From: an uncultured Collinsella sp.
GTDB taxonomy: Bacteria; Actinomycetota; Coriobacteriia; Coriobacteriales; Coriobacteriaceae
Length of the DNA stretch: 25,015 nucleotides
Direction: 5' to 3'
Assembly: GCA_902478885.1 (NCBI GenBank)
Contig: CABSMS010000023.1
Span: forward strand, 1-25,015
How positions within the stretch are numbered: the stretch's first letter is position 1; every line of letters starts with the position of its first letter. A program made the translations under genes and the position numbers. This document shows positions 14,898-21,433 of this stretch, piece after piece. The notes below the pieces were generated by a model. It ran no database searches, had not been told where the DNA came from, and worked only from the letters and a program-made list of their open reading frames with translations.

Positions 14898-16415
14898 ATG
14901 GCGCTCTATCTGGGTATTGATATTGGGACAAGCGCCTCTAAAGGCGTTTTAATCGATGATCGATGCAACATCGTTTGTCAAGCCTCTTGTGGACACGAGA
15001 CGGACAACCCGTGTGATGGATGGTACCAGCATGATGCGGAGGCCGTTTGGTGGGGCGATTTTTGCCGCTTGTCGCGCGAGCTGGTGGCGCGATCGGGGGT
15101 TAACGCGGCACAGATCGGATGCGTGGGCCTTTCCGCATTGGGTTGCGACTGCGTACCGGTCGATACCGAGTGCAATGCGCTGGCGCCCGCGATTTTGTAT
15201 GGAGTCGATGCACGTTCGAAGCCGCAGATTGACGAGCTTCTTTCCGAATATGGGCCAGGCCGCGCACGCGAGCTTTTCGGGCACGATCCCTGTTCGTCAG
15301 ATATTGCTCCCAAGATCTTGTGGTTTAAGGAGAATATGCCCGAGGTGCACGAACGTGCTGCGAAGTTCCTGACGGCGTCATCGTTTCTGTGCGCGAAGTT
15401 GACGGGGCGTTTTACGGTGGACCGTTATTTGGCGGAGGATTTTCTTCCCCTATACGATCGCTACACTTGGAAGGTTGATGCTCGGGAATGTGCTCGTTTC
15501 TGCTGGCCTGACCAGATGGCGGAGGTAATGTCGGCTACTGATATTGCCGGGGTGATTACGCAGCGTGCGGCTGAGGCGACGGGGCTCGCGGCAGGGACAC
15601 CTGTCTTAGTGGGAACGGGCGACTCTGGTGCCGAGGCCATTTCGACGGGTGTATTCCGTCCCGGCGATATGATGGTTCAGTTGGGGAGCACGGCGTATTT
15701 CATCTACCTAGCTGATCATATGATTGATGATGCCCGCCTGTGGCCGGGGACGTTTATCATTCCCGGAACTTACGGGATCTGCGCGGGGACCAATACGGCG
15801 GGTGCGCTCACATCGTGGCTGCGCCAAGAGCTGTATCGCGACGCCGTAGAGGCCGAGGGCCACGGTGGCCCCGATGCATATACGGTTATGGCGCATGATG
15901 CCGCCGGTGTGGCGCCGGGTGCCGATGGGCTCCTGTGCCTGCCGTACTTTGCGGGGGAGCGCACTCCGCTCAACGATCCCGAGGCGCGCGGCGTCTTCTT
16001 TGGCCTGACCGGAAGGCATACGCGAGCCCATATGGTTCGCGCCGCCTTGGAAGGCGTCGCGTATACCGTTGCATCCCATGTCGACATTATCGAGCGAGAG
16101 CATAGACTGCCAATTGGGCGCATTATGCTTGTCGGAGGTGGAACCAAGAATCCAGTTTGGATGCAAGCTATCGCCGACGTATGCGGGCGCGAGGTCTCGG
16201 TTGCCAAGGTTACGGTGGGCGCATGCTTCGGTGATGCCATCATGGCAGCTCTCGCAGGTGGCGCTTATGCATCATGGGATGAGCTCGCCCAAGTCCTTGG
16301 CGTTGCGCAAACAATCGTGCCCGATATGACTGCCCACGAGTTATATGCGTCGCGCCGTCATATCTTTGACGAATTGTATGCACGTAACCGTGATCTCATG
16401 CACGAATTGGTGTAA
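14898..16415 (+). CDS. FGGY-family carbohydrate kinase (xylulokinase-like)
   Basis: This 505-residue FGGY kinase has the usual two-domain actin-like fold. GIDIGTSASKGVL (Asp8) is the N-terminal phosphate loop, GTGDSGAEA has the likely catalytic Asp242, GSTAYFI and LPYFAGERTPLNDPEARG are family motifs, and MLVGGGTKNPVWMQAIADVCG is the adenosine-binding end. It is closest in pattern to xylulokinase-like members, which phosphorylate pentuloses and other ketoses or polyols. GAGGGGAG supports the start, 6 bases after the BtpA stop. It is the last gene of the operon and is followed by a terminator. It adds a third kinase to the cluster, implying a second phosphorylated intermediate or a second substrate. 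Confidence 0.88.
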   Translation: MALYLGIDIGTSASKGVLIDDRCNIVCQASCGHETDNPCDGWYQHDAEAVWWGDFCRLSRELVARSGVNAAQIGCVGLSALGCDCVPVDTECNALAPAILYGVDARSKPQIDELLSEYGPGRARELFGHDPCSSDIAPKILWFKENMPEVHERAAKFLTASSFLCAKLTGRFTVDRYLAEDFLPLYDRYTWKVDARECARFCWPDQMAEVMSATDIAGVITQRAAEATGLAAGTPVLVGTGDSGAEAISTGVFRPGDMMVQLGSTAYFIYLADHMIDDARLWPGTFIIPGTYGICAGTNTAGALTSWLRQELYRDAVEAEGHGGPDAYTVMAHDAAGVAPGADGLLCLPYFAGERTPLNDPEARGVFFGLTGRHTRAHMVRAALEGVAYTVASHVDIIEREHRLPIGRIMLVGGGTKNPVWMQAIADVCGREVSVAKVTVGACFGDAIMAALAGGAYASWDELAQVLGVAQTIVPDMTAHELYASRRHIFDELYARNRDLMHELV

Positions 16416-16442
16416 TGCTGCCGAATTGTACTGCCTACCAAT

Positions 16443-16484
16443 AGGGACTGCGTTGTGCGATTCGCATGTCCCTTGGCATTTTTT
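16443..16484 (+). terminator. Terminator of the ten-gene operon
   Basis: Stem AGGGACTGCG with CGCATGTCCCT (one bulged T) and a 10-base loop. A CCA/TGG extension can lengthen it. Six T residues follow at 16479-16484. It lies 28 bases after the FGGY kinase stop. Confidence 0.7.
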
Positions 16485-16495
16485 GCCCACAGGGG

Positions 16496-17278
16496 TTAGC
16501 GAAGGTCAAAAACAGAGTGCGCATTTGCTAAAACTACCGACTCGATGCGCTTTGCGTCACAGTTTTTGAGTGAGGCAATGCGCATCGAGGTCCTTGCGAG
16601 CGATCTGATGAGCGACTGCGCGCTTGTTTCTGTGTTTGGCTCGGCCGGCGCATCGGTCTCGAGCAGTAGACGGTCGAGTGGAATCTGTCGGGCATATTCG
16701 CGACCGCGCTTGGTGGCGAGCATACGCTCGTTCACGGAAAAATAGCAGCCTGCGTTTCGCGCGCGGGCGAGTTCGTCCGAAGTGCCGCTAAACCAGTGGA
16801 AGATGATAGCGGGGGAGTCGGGGTTTGGGATGAGTAGTCCATGCGATTCGAGGATGTCCAGTACGGCTCCTGCCGAACGAACGGCGTGAATTGATATCAC
16901 GCGCCCGGTAAGAGGATGCTGCACAAGCGCATCGCAGAGCCGGTTAAGTGCCTGTATTTGTAGCGGCTCACTTCCAGCAAAGCGCGCAGAAAAGTCGAGT
17001 CCGACTTCGCCGATGTAGCGCTCTTGGGCGGCAAGCTCGCAAAGCAGGTTGACTTCGGCGGGACCGCAGCGGCCGTCGGCGAGCCACCAAGGATGGAGGC
17101 CGACGCCCGCGATGATGCCTGGTTGGCGACGGGCGCGCTCGTTTGCGGCCGAAAAGTCGCGCGGATTGACGCCGCAGTCAAATAGACCCAGCCCCGATGC
17201 CGCCGACTCACTGGCTGCAGCATCGGGGCTGAGCATCAAATCAAGGTGACAATGCGTGTCAAAGAATCGCGGTTCCAT
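16496..17278 (-). CDS. TatD-family metal-dependent hydrolase
   Basis: This 260-residue TIM-barrel protein is a TatD-type hydrolase, a family with 3'-5' DNase activity linked to DNA repair, plus broader roles such as D-Tyr-tRNA deacylase-like claims. The metal ligands are complete: His9 and His11 (FFDTHCHLD), Glu91 (IGEVGLD), His131 (ISIHAV), His161 (FHWFSG) and Asp209 (LETDAP). It starts 14 bases after the tcdA stop on the same strand, so the two are likely co-transcribed. The upstream ribosome site (AGGATG) is moderate. The stop is only about 80 bases from the convergent FGGY kinase gene. Confidence 0.88.
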   Translation of the reverse strand: MEPRFFDTHCHLDLMLSPDAAASESAASGLGLFDCGVNPRDFSAANERARRQPGIIAGVGLHPWWLADGRCGPAEVNLLCELAAQERYIGEVGLDFSARFAGSEPLQIQALNRLCDALVQHPLTGRVISIHAVRSAGAVLDILESHGLLIPNPDSPAIIFHWFSGTSDELARARNAGCYFSVNERMLATKRGREYARQIPLDRLLLETDAPAEPNTETSAQSLIRSLARTSMRIASLKNCDAKRIESVVLANAHSVFDLR

Positions 17279-17292
17279 CGCAGGGCATCCTG

Positions 17293-18087
17293 CTAGTCCA
17301 GGCGCTGACCATCGGCGCGCACGCGCTCGGTGCCGCGCCCACTGATCTGGCGGATAACCTCGCCGGCAATCATCTGACCCATGATGGGCGGCATAAAACT
17401 GGCAGTTCCCAGCTCGGTGCGCTCGTGGATATTGGAAGGGTCGCGGGGCTGTGTCTTAACCGATTCCTCGCAGCTAAACAGTACATGTAGGCTCTTGATG
17501 CCGCGCTTCTTACATTCTTTGCGCATGATGCGGCTCATGGGGTCACGTACCGTATCGAAAATGTCGGCAAAACGGAGGCACTCGGGATGGAGCTTGTTGG
17601 CCCCGCCCATGGAGCTAACCAAACGAATGCCGTGGTCCTGAGCATATTTGGCAATGGTAAGCTTGGCCGAGATGGTGTCGATGGCGTCGACGACGTAGTC
17701 GAGCTTGCCACCCGTCTGCTCCAAAACGCTCGCGAAGAACTCGTCGATGTTGTCGCTCAGCAGGTATTCGGTGCGCTTGATAACGGTGGCGGCGGGATTG
17801 ATATCGCGAATCATGGCATCCATCACGTTCACTTTGCGCTTGCCGATGGTGCTGTGAAAGGCGATAGCCTGGCGATTGATATTGCTGGGCGCGACGATGT
17901 CCTTGTCCAGAATGACGAAATGACCAATGCCGCCGCGGGCGAGTGCCTCGCAGCAGTTGGAGCCCACGCCTCCGCAGCCGAGCACCAACACCGTAGCATC
18001 GGCGAGCTTATCGAGTGCCTCGCGGCCCATGATGATCTCGAGCTTGTTGTCGCGTGTCTCGACGAGAGCGGCAGCGGTTTCGGTCAT
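17293..18087 (-). CDS. tcdA: tRNA threonylcarbamoyladenosine dehydratase
   Basis: TcdA is an E1-like, ATP-dependent enzyme that dehydrates t6A37 of tRNAs to its cyclic form, which helps decode ANN codons. The 264-residue protein shows the Rossmann loop LGCGGVGSN (37-44), DKDIVAPSNINRQ with Asp61, and the TcdA-type SSMGGANKLHPECLRFADIF and KKRGIKSLHVLFS. This C-terminal wording separates it from MoeB and ThiF. The ATG at 18087 is preferred because GGAGG lies six bases upstream. The ATG two codons earlier (18093) abuts that site too closely. The promoter is probably the TATAAT on the minus strand at 18132-18137. Confidence 0.88.
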   Translation of the reverse strand: MTETAAALVETRDNKLEIIMGREALDKLADATVLVLGCGGVGSNCCEALARGGIGHFVILDKDIVAPSNINRQAIAFHSTIGKRKVNVMDAMIRDINPAATVIKRTEYLLSDNIDEFFASVLEQTGGKLDYVVDAIDTISAKLTIAKYAQDHGIRLVSSMGGANKLHPECLRFADIFDTVRDPMSRIMRKECKKRGIKSLHVLFSCEESVKTQPRDPSNIHERTELGTASFMPPIMGQMIAGEVIRQISGRGTERVRADGQRLD

Positions 18088-18131
18088 AGACATCCTCCGA
18101 TGGGGAAGCGAATCGTGTTTTAGCTATCGCC

Positions 18132-18137
18132 ATTATA
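18132..18137 (-). promoter_or_regulatory. -10 box of tcdA
   Basis: Perfect TATAAT on the minus strand, predicting a leader of about 38 bases to the tcdA start. The -35 is not obvious. Confidence 0.45.
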
Positions 18138-18173
18138 GGTGTTATCGCGATTCCATTTGAGCCCTTGGGCTTG

Positions 18174-18202
18174 TTGAAATGGGATCGGGGTTCGCATAAG
18201 AT
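18174..18202 (+). promoter_or_regulatory. Candidate promoter of a small RNA
   Basis: TTGAAA (-35), exactly 17 bases, TAAGAT (-10), pointing away from tcdA. The predicted start is near 18209. No gene follows before the terminator at 18269-18304. Confidence 0.4.
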
Positions 18203-18208
18203 TGAAGC

Positions 18209-18304
18209 AGATGGCACCCGTTGCAGCGGGTTGGCCAACTCCAAAACACGTTTGTAGCGTGAGAAGTGGCCGTCTTCGCATTACGCGGAGGCGGCTATTT
18301 TTTT
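18209..18304 (+). ncRNA. Possible small RNA of about 95 bases
   Basis: This interval lies between a promoter-like pair (18174-18202) and a strong terminator (18269-18304), and no coding frame of note is inside. It can fold a hairpin with arms ACCCG/CGGGT (18216-18231), a self-complementary TTGGCCAA, a small CACG/CGTG hairpin (18247-18261) and the terminator stem. I do not recognise a known RNA family (not tRNA, SRP or a riboswitch I can name). It could instead be a terminated leader for the arsR/sdpR gene, which has its own promoter downstream. Confidence 0.33.
18269..18304 (+). terminator. Strong intrinsic terminator without an upstream plus-strand gene
   Basis: 11-bp stem (GCCGTCTTCGC with GCGGAGGCGGC, including G-U pairs), 5-base loop, then TATTTTTTT. 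The nearest plus-strand gene upstream ends at 16415 and has its own terminator. Confidence 0.75.
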
Positions 18305-18314
18305 GAGTACAAGA

Positions 18315-18338
18315 TTAGATAATTAGACAAACATCTAA
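18315..18338 (+). promoter_or_regulatory. Inverted repeat in sdpR promoter (probable operator)
   Basis: Arms TTAGAT and ATCTAA spaced by 12 bases, covering the -35 box. ArsR-type repressors commonly bind such A/T-rich dyads in their own promoter. Confidence 0.45.
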
Positions 18339-18352
18339 ATATCGAGTATAGT
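18324..18352 (+). promoter_or_regulatory. Promoter of the sdpR/sdpI pair
   Basis: TAGACA (-35), exactly 17 bases, TATAGT (-10). Each box differs from consensus at one position, giving the strongest promoter match noted here. The start near 18359 leaves a leader of about 28 bases. Confidence 0.6.
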
Positions 18353-18386
18353 GTGCGCGTCATGAGAGATGATGAGAGGAGGTCTT

Positions 18387-18665
18387 ATGCCGGGAGAGGG
18401 TTTTAAGGCGCTTGCCGATCCAACGCGACGGCGCATTTTGGAGTTGCTGCGCGAGGGCAATTGCACGGCGGGGGAGCTTGCCGAGCATTTCGATATCAGT
18501 AAGCCGTCGCTGAGCCATCACTTGGCGACGCTCAAAAACGCCGGGTTGGTGACCGACGAGCGCCATGGCCAAAACATCGTATACAGCTTAAACACCACCG
18601 TCATGCAGGATTTGATTGGCTGGTTTATGGGTTTTACAAACACGGAAGGTGATAAGGATGAATAA
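18387..18665 (+). CDS. SdpR-type ArsR-family repressor
   Basis: This 92-residue winged-helix protein belongs to the ArsR family, SdpR type. FKALADPTRRRILELL opens the fold, TAGELAEHFDISKPSLSHHL is the recognition helix region, and YSLNTTVMQDLIGWF is the SdpR-like C-terminal dimer helix. No Cys pair for metal sensing is present in the DNA-binding helix, so it is not an arsenic sensor. In Bacillus, SdpR represses its own operon with sdpI. GAGGAGG sets the ATG at 18387; an in-frame ATG 18 bases earlier comes before this site. Its last 8 bases overlap the sdpI start. Confidence 0.88.
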   Translation: MPGEGFKALADPTRRRILELLREGNCTAGELAEHFDISKPSLSHHLATLKNAGLVTDERHGQNIVYSLNTTVMQDLIGWFMGFTNTEGDKDE

Positions 18666-19362
18666 CGAAAACAAGGGCATTCACCCCACGGGGGTATCGT
18701 CGCGCGTGTGGATTGCGCTGGTCGCTCTGTGCGTCGCCAATGTCGTAGCGCACCTCATGGTGATGCCGAGCTTGCCTGCGCAGATTCCCACGCACTGGGG
18801 CGCGAACGGCGCCGTCGACGGTTGGGGTCCTAGCTGGATGGCCTCCGCGCTCGGCGTGCTGCCTCTGGCGCTTCTCGCAATGTTCTGCGTGGTGCCGCGC
18901 ATCGACCCCAAAGGTGAGGCATATCGAACCTCGGGCAAGTTCTACCAGGGCTTCGTAATCGCCTTCACCTTGTTCATGTGCGCCATAAGCTGGCTGGGAG
19001 AGCTTACGGTCTGGGGCGTGGTGCCGGCGGTCGGTTCGGTTAACGTGCTGATTTCCGGTGTTGTCGGTTTGCTGTTCATCGGCGTAGGCAACTACTTGCC
19101 GCGTGTGAAGCAGAACTATACGCTCGGTATCAAGACACCTTGGGCGCTTGCCGATCCCGAGAACTGGCGCCGTACGCAGCGTTTTGGCGGCGCCTGCTTT
19201 ATGGTACTGGGTATTGGCCTGATTGTGATGGGCGTGGCAGGCAGCGTGCTTTCGAGTGAAGTCGTCGCCGCGGTGATTGCGGTTCTGGCGTTTGGTTCGG
19301 TTGGAGCCGTCTACGTCTACTCGTATCTGTTGTGGCTCAAATCGCAGCGAGCCGCTCGTTAA
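18658..19362 (+). CDS. SdpI/DUF1648-family membrane protein
   Basis: This 234-residue membrane protein has the DUF1648 region (MPSLPAQIPTHWGANGAVDGWG, about residues 36-58) and the SdpI region (GNYLPRVKQNYTLGIKTPWAL and DPENWRRTQRFGG, about 140-180), with about six hydrophobic helices. In Bacillus, SdpI gives immunity to the SdpC toxin and, with ligand bound, holds SdpR at the membrane so the operon turns on. The start overlaps the repressor gene by 8 bases (ATGAATAA), so expression is coupled. No SdpA, SdpB or SdpC gene is nearby, so it is probably an orphan immunity or signal protein. Confidence 0.87.
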   Translation: MNNENKGIHPTGVSSRVWIALVALCVANVVAHLMVMPSLPAQIPTHWGANGAVDGWGPSWMASALGVLPLALLAMFCVVPRIDPKGEAYRTSGKFYQGFVIAFTLFMCAISWLGELTVWGVVPAVGSVNVLISGVVGLLFIGVGNYLPRVKQNYTLGIKTPWALADPENWRRTQRFGGACFMVLGIGLIVMGVAGSVLSSEVVAAVIAVLAFGSVGAVYVYSYLLWLKSQRAAR

Positions 19363-19426
19363 GGTTGCGGAAAACTAGCGTACGCAGTTCATAGTATGTT
19401 CCGGGGGACTTTTCCCAGGTAGTATT

Positions 19427-19455
19427 AGGGGGTGTGGGCAACCATGCCCCTTTTT
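19427..19455 (+). terminator. Terminator after sdpI
   Basis: 11-bp stem with some G-U pairs, starting AGGGGG and ending CCCCTT, closed by a GCAA tetraloop and followed by TTTTT. It lies about 65 bases after the sdpI stop and about 80 before ettA, so it could also act as an attenuator of ettA. Confidence 0.7.
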
Positions 19456-19473
19456 ATTAGAACGCGCGAACTG

Positions 19474-19501
19474 CCTCTCCGCTTTTTCCAAAACGGAGAG
19501 G
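19474..19501 (+). promoter_or_regulatory. Leader hairpin before ettA
   Basis: Arms CCTCTCCG and CGGAGAGG, with inner TTTT/AAAA pairing around a short loop. The 3' arm is followed by GGGGAG. It may be a leader or regulatory hairpin, 33 bases before the ettA start. Confidence 0.4.
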
Positions 19502-19533
19502 GGGAGAAGATTTCCGCAGCTAGATAAGGAGAA

Positions 19534-21219
19534 ATGACTGTGGCGGAGTTCATTTATCAGATGTATCAGGCTCGCAAGGCCCATGGCGACAAGGTGATCC
19601 TTGACGACGTGACCCTGAGCTTCTACCCCGGTGCCAAGATCGGCGTCGTGGGCCCCAACGGTATGGGCAAGTCGACCCTGCTCAAGATCATGGCCGGCAT
19701 CGAGGAGGTCTCCAACGGCGATGCCAAGCTCACCCCCGGCTACACCGTGGGCATCCTGCAGCAGGAGCCGCCGCTCGACGACGACAAGACCGTCATCGAG
19801 AACGTGCGCATGGCATTTGGCGACATGATCGCCAAGGTCGATCGCTTCAACAAGATCGGCGAGGAGATGTGCGACCCGGATTGCGACATGGACGCCCTCA
19901 TGGCCGAGATGGGAAAGCTCCAGGACGAGATCGACGCCGCCGACGGCTGGGATATCGATTCCAAGCTCGGCCAGGCCATGGACGCCCTGCAGCTGCCCGA
20001 TTCTGACATGCCGGTCAACGTACTTTCCGGCGGCGAGCGCCGTCGCGTGGCCCTGTGCAAGCTGCTGCTCGAAGCTCCCGACTTGCTGCTGCTCGACGAG
20101 CCCACGAACCACCTGGACGCCGAGTCGATCCTGTGGCTCGAGCACTTCCTGCACAACTACCAGGGCGCGGTGCTTGCCGTCACGCACGATCGCTACTTCC
20201 TGGATAACGTTGCCGAGTGGATCTGCGAGGTCGACCGCGGTCACCTTTATCCCTACAAGGGCAACTACTCCACGTATCTGGAGACCAAGGCCGCCCGTAT
20301 CGAGGCGCAGGGCAACCGCGACGCCAAGCTCGCCAAGCGCATGGAGGCCGAGCTCGAGTGGGTACGCAGCTCGCCCAAGGCTCGCCAGGCAAAGAACAAG
20401 GCCCGTCTGGCTCGCTACGAGGAGATGGAGGCCGAGGCCCGCGCAAGCCAGAAGCTCGACTGGACCGATATCCGCATTCCCGTTGGACCGCGTCTGGGTA
20501 ACAAGGTGCTCGAGGCCCATCACCTGCACAAGGAATTCGACGGTCGCGTGCTCATCGACGACCTTTCTTTCACCCTGCCGCGTAACGGCATCGTGGGCGT
20601 CATCGGCCCCAACGGTGTGGGCAAGACTACGCTCTTCAAGACCATCGTGGGCCTGGAGCCGCTGACTTCGGGCGAGCTCGAGGTGGGCGAGACCGTCAAG
20701 ATTTCCTACGTCGACCAGAACCGTTCCGGCATCGACCCCGACAAGAACCTGTGGGAGGTCGTCTCGGATGGCCTGGACCACATGATGGTGGGCGAGACCG
20801 AGGTCCCCAGCCGCGCGTACGTGGCGAGCTTTGGCTTTAAGGGCCAGGACCAGCAGAAGCGCGCTGGCGTGCTCTCCGGTGGCGAGCGCAACCGTCTGAA
20901 CCTGGCGCTCACGCTCAAGCAGGGCGGCAACCTGCTGCTCCTCGACGAGCCCACGAACGACCTCGACGTCGAGACACTGTCCTCGCTCGAAGCGGCGCTG
21001 CTCGAGTTCCCGGGCTGCTCGGTGGTCATTAGCCACGACCGTATGTTCCTGGACCGCGTCGCCACACACATTCTGGCGTGGGAGGGCACCGACGAGAATC
21101 CGGGCAACTGGTATTGGTTCGAGGGCAACTTCGAGGCCTATCAGGCCAATCGCATCGAGCGCCTGGGCGAGGACGCGGCCCAGCCGCATCGTATTCACCG
21201 CAAGCTGACGCGCGACTAA
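19534..21219 (+). CDS. ettA: Energy-dependent translational throttle protein
   Basis: EttA is an ABC-F protein that binds the ribosomal E site and gates entry into elongation according to the ATP/ADP ratio. The 561-residue length is normal. Domain 1 has Walker A GPNGMGKST (40-48), signature LSGGE (164-168) and Walker B LLLLDEP (184-190). Domain 2 has GPNGVGKTT, LSGGERNRLNLAL and LLLLDEPTNDLD. Between them lies the P-site tRNA motif, with the EttA-type SSPKARQAKNKARLARYEE. The start MTVAEFIYQM is close to the family MAEFIYTM; AAGGAG lies upstream. Strongly biased, GC-rich codons, unlike the operon genes before it, suggest high expression. No antibiotic-resistance-type extension is seen. Confidence 0.93.
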   Translation: MTVAEFIYQMYQARKAHGDKVILDDVTLSFYPGAKIGVVGPNGMGKSTLLKIMAGIEEVSNGDAKLTPGYTVGILQQEPPLDDDKTVIENVRMAFGDMIAKVDRFNKIGEEMCDPDCDMDALMAEMGKLQDEIDAADGWDIDSKLGQAMDALQLPDSDMPVNVLSGGERRRVALCKLLLEAPDLLLLDEPTNHLDAESILWLEHFLHNYQGAVLAVTHDRYFLDNVAEWICEVDRGHLYPYKGNYSTYLETKAARIEAQGNRDAKLAKRMEAELEWVRSSPKARQAKNKARLARYEEMEAEARASQKLDWTDIRIPVGPRLGNKVLEAHHLHKEFDGRVLIDDLSFTLPRNGIVGVIGPNGVGKTTLFKTIVGLEPLTSGELEVGETVKISYVDQNRSGIDPDKNLWEVVSDGLDHMMVGETEVPSRAYVASFGFKGQDQQKRAGVLSGGERNRLNLALTLKQGGNLLLLDEPTNDLDVETLSSLEAALLEFPGCSVVISHDRMFLDRVATHILAWEGTDENPGNWYWFEGNFEAYQANRIERLGEDAAQPHRIHRKLTRD

Positions 21220-21222
21220 TTT

Positions 21223-21249
21223 GTTACGCGGTTTTCCAAACCGCGTAAC
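21223..21249. repeat. Perfect 12-bp hairpin after ettA
   Basis: Arms GTTACGCGGTTT and AAACCGCGTAAC around TCC, starting 4 bases after the ettA stop. There is no U-run. GTTACGC recurs at 21372-21378, so its partner GCGTAAC (21243-21249) can pair either locally or across the next element. Confidence 0.6.
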
Positions 21250-21262
21250 TGCTCGACGCTGC

Positions 21263-21362
21263 GCGGGCCTCAAGCACCCCATCTTGCCGTTCAAGCCGTC
21301 GCTCGCGTACCGAAGTACGCGTCGCTCCTCTTTCACGGCAACCTGGGGCACTTGCGGCCCGC
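21263..21362. repeat. 100-base interrupted inverted repeat
   Basis: Paired blocks in order are: GCGGGCC with GGCCCGC (outer), CAAG with CTTG, CCCCA with TGGGG, TGCCGT with ACGGCA, and, after an unpaired loop on each side, GCGTAC with GTACGC around CGAA. All blocks are exact complements and nested correctly. No coding frame matches it. It looks like a folded intergenic element or a REP-like repeat. Copy number in the genome cannot be judged from one window. Confidence 0.6.
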
Positions 21363-21393
21363 TCGCTGTTGGTTACGCAACATCAACAAATAA

Positions 21394-21429
21394 AAACGGC
21401 TCAAATCCTGATTTGGATTTGAGCCGTTT
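21394..21429 (-). terminator. Terminator of the 433-residue protein gene
   Basis: Perfect 15-bp stem (arm AAACGGCTCAAATCC and its complement) with a 6-base loop. On the minus strand it ends in TTTTTATTTG, a good U-run; on the plus strand it ends in TTTG. It lies 5 bases after the minus-strand stop and may also stop ettA read-through. Confidence 0.75.
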
Positions 21430-21433
21430 GTCG

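Noticed and set aside
18209..18268. tRNA or known riboswitch between tcdA and sdpR
   Set aside because: No T-loop GTTCGA pattern, no cloverleaf and no riboswitch core motif I recognise; kept only as a candidate small RNA.
19375..21351. 658-codon open frame on the minus strand opposite ettA
   Set aside because: EttA is unmistakable on the plus strand. The antisense frame is open because of the strong codon bias of ettA and has no recognisable motif.
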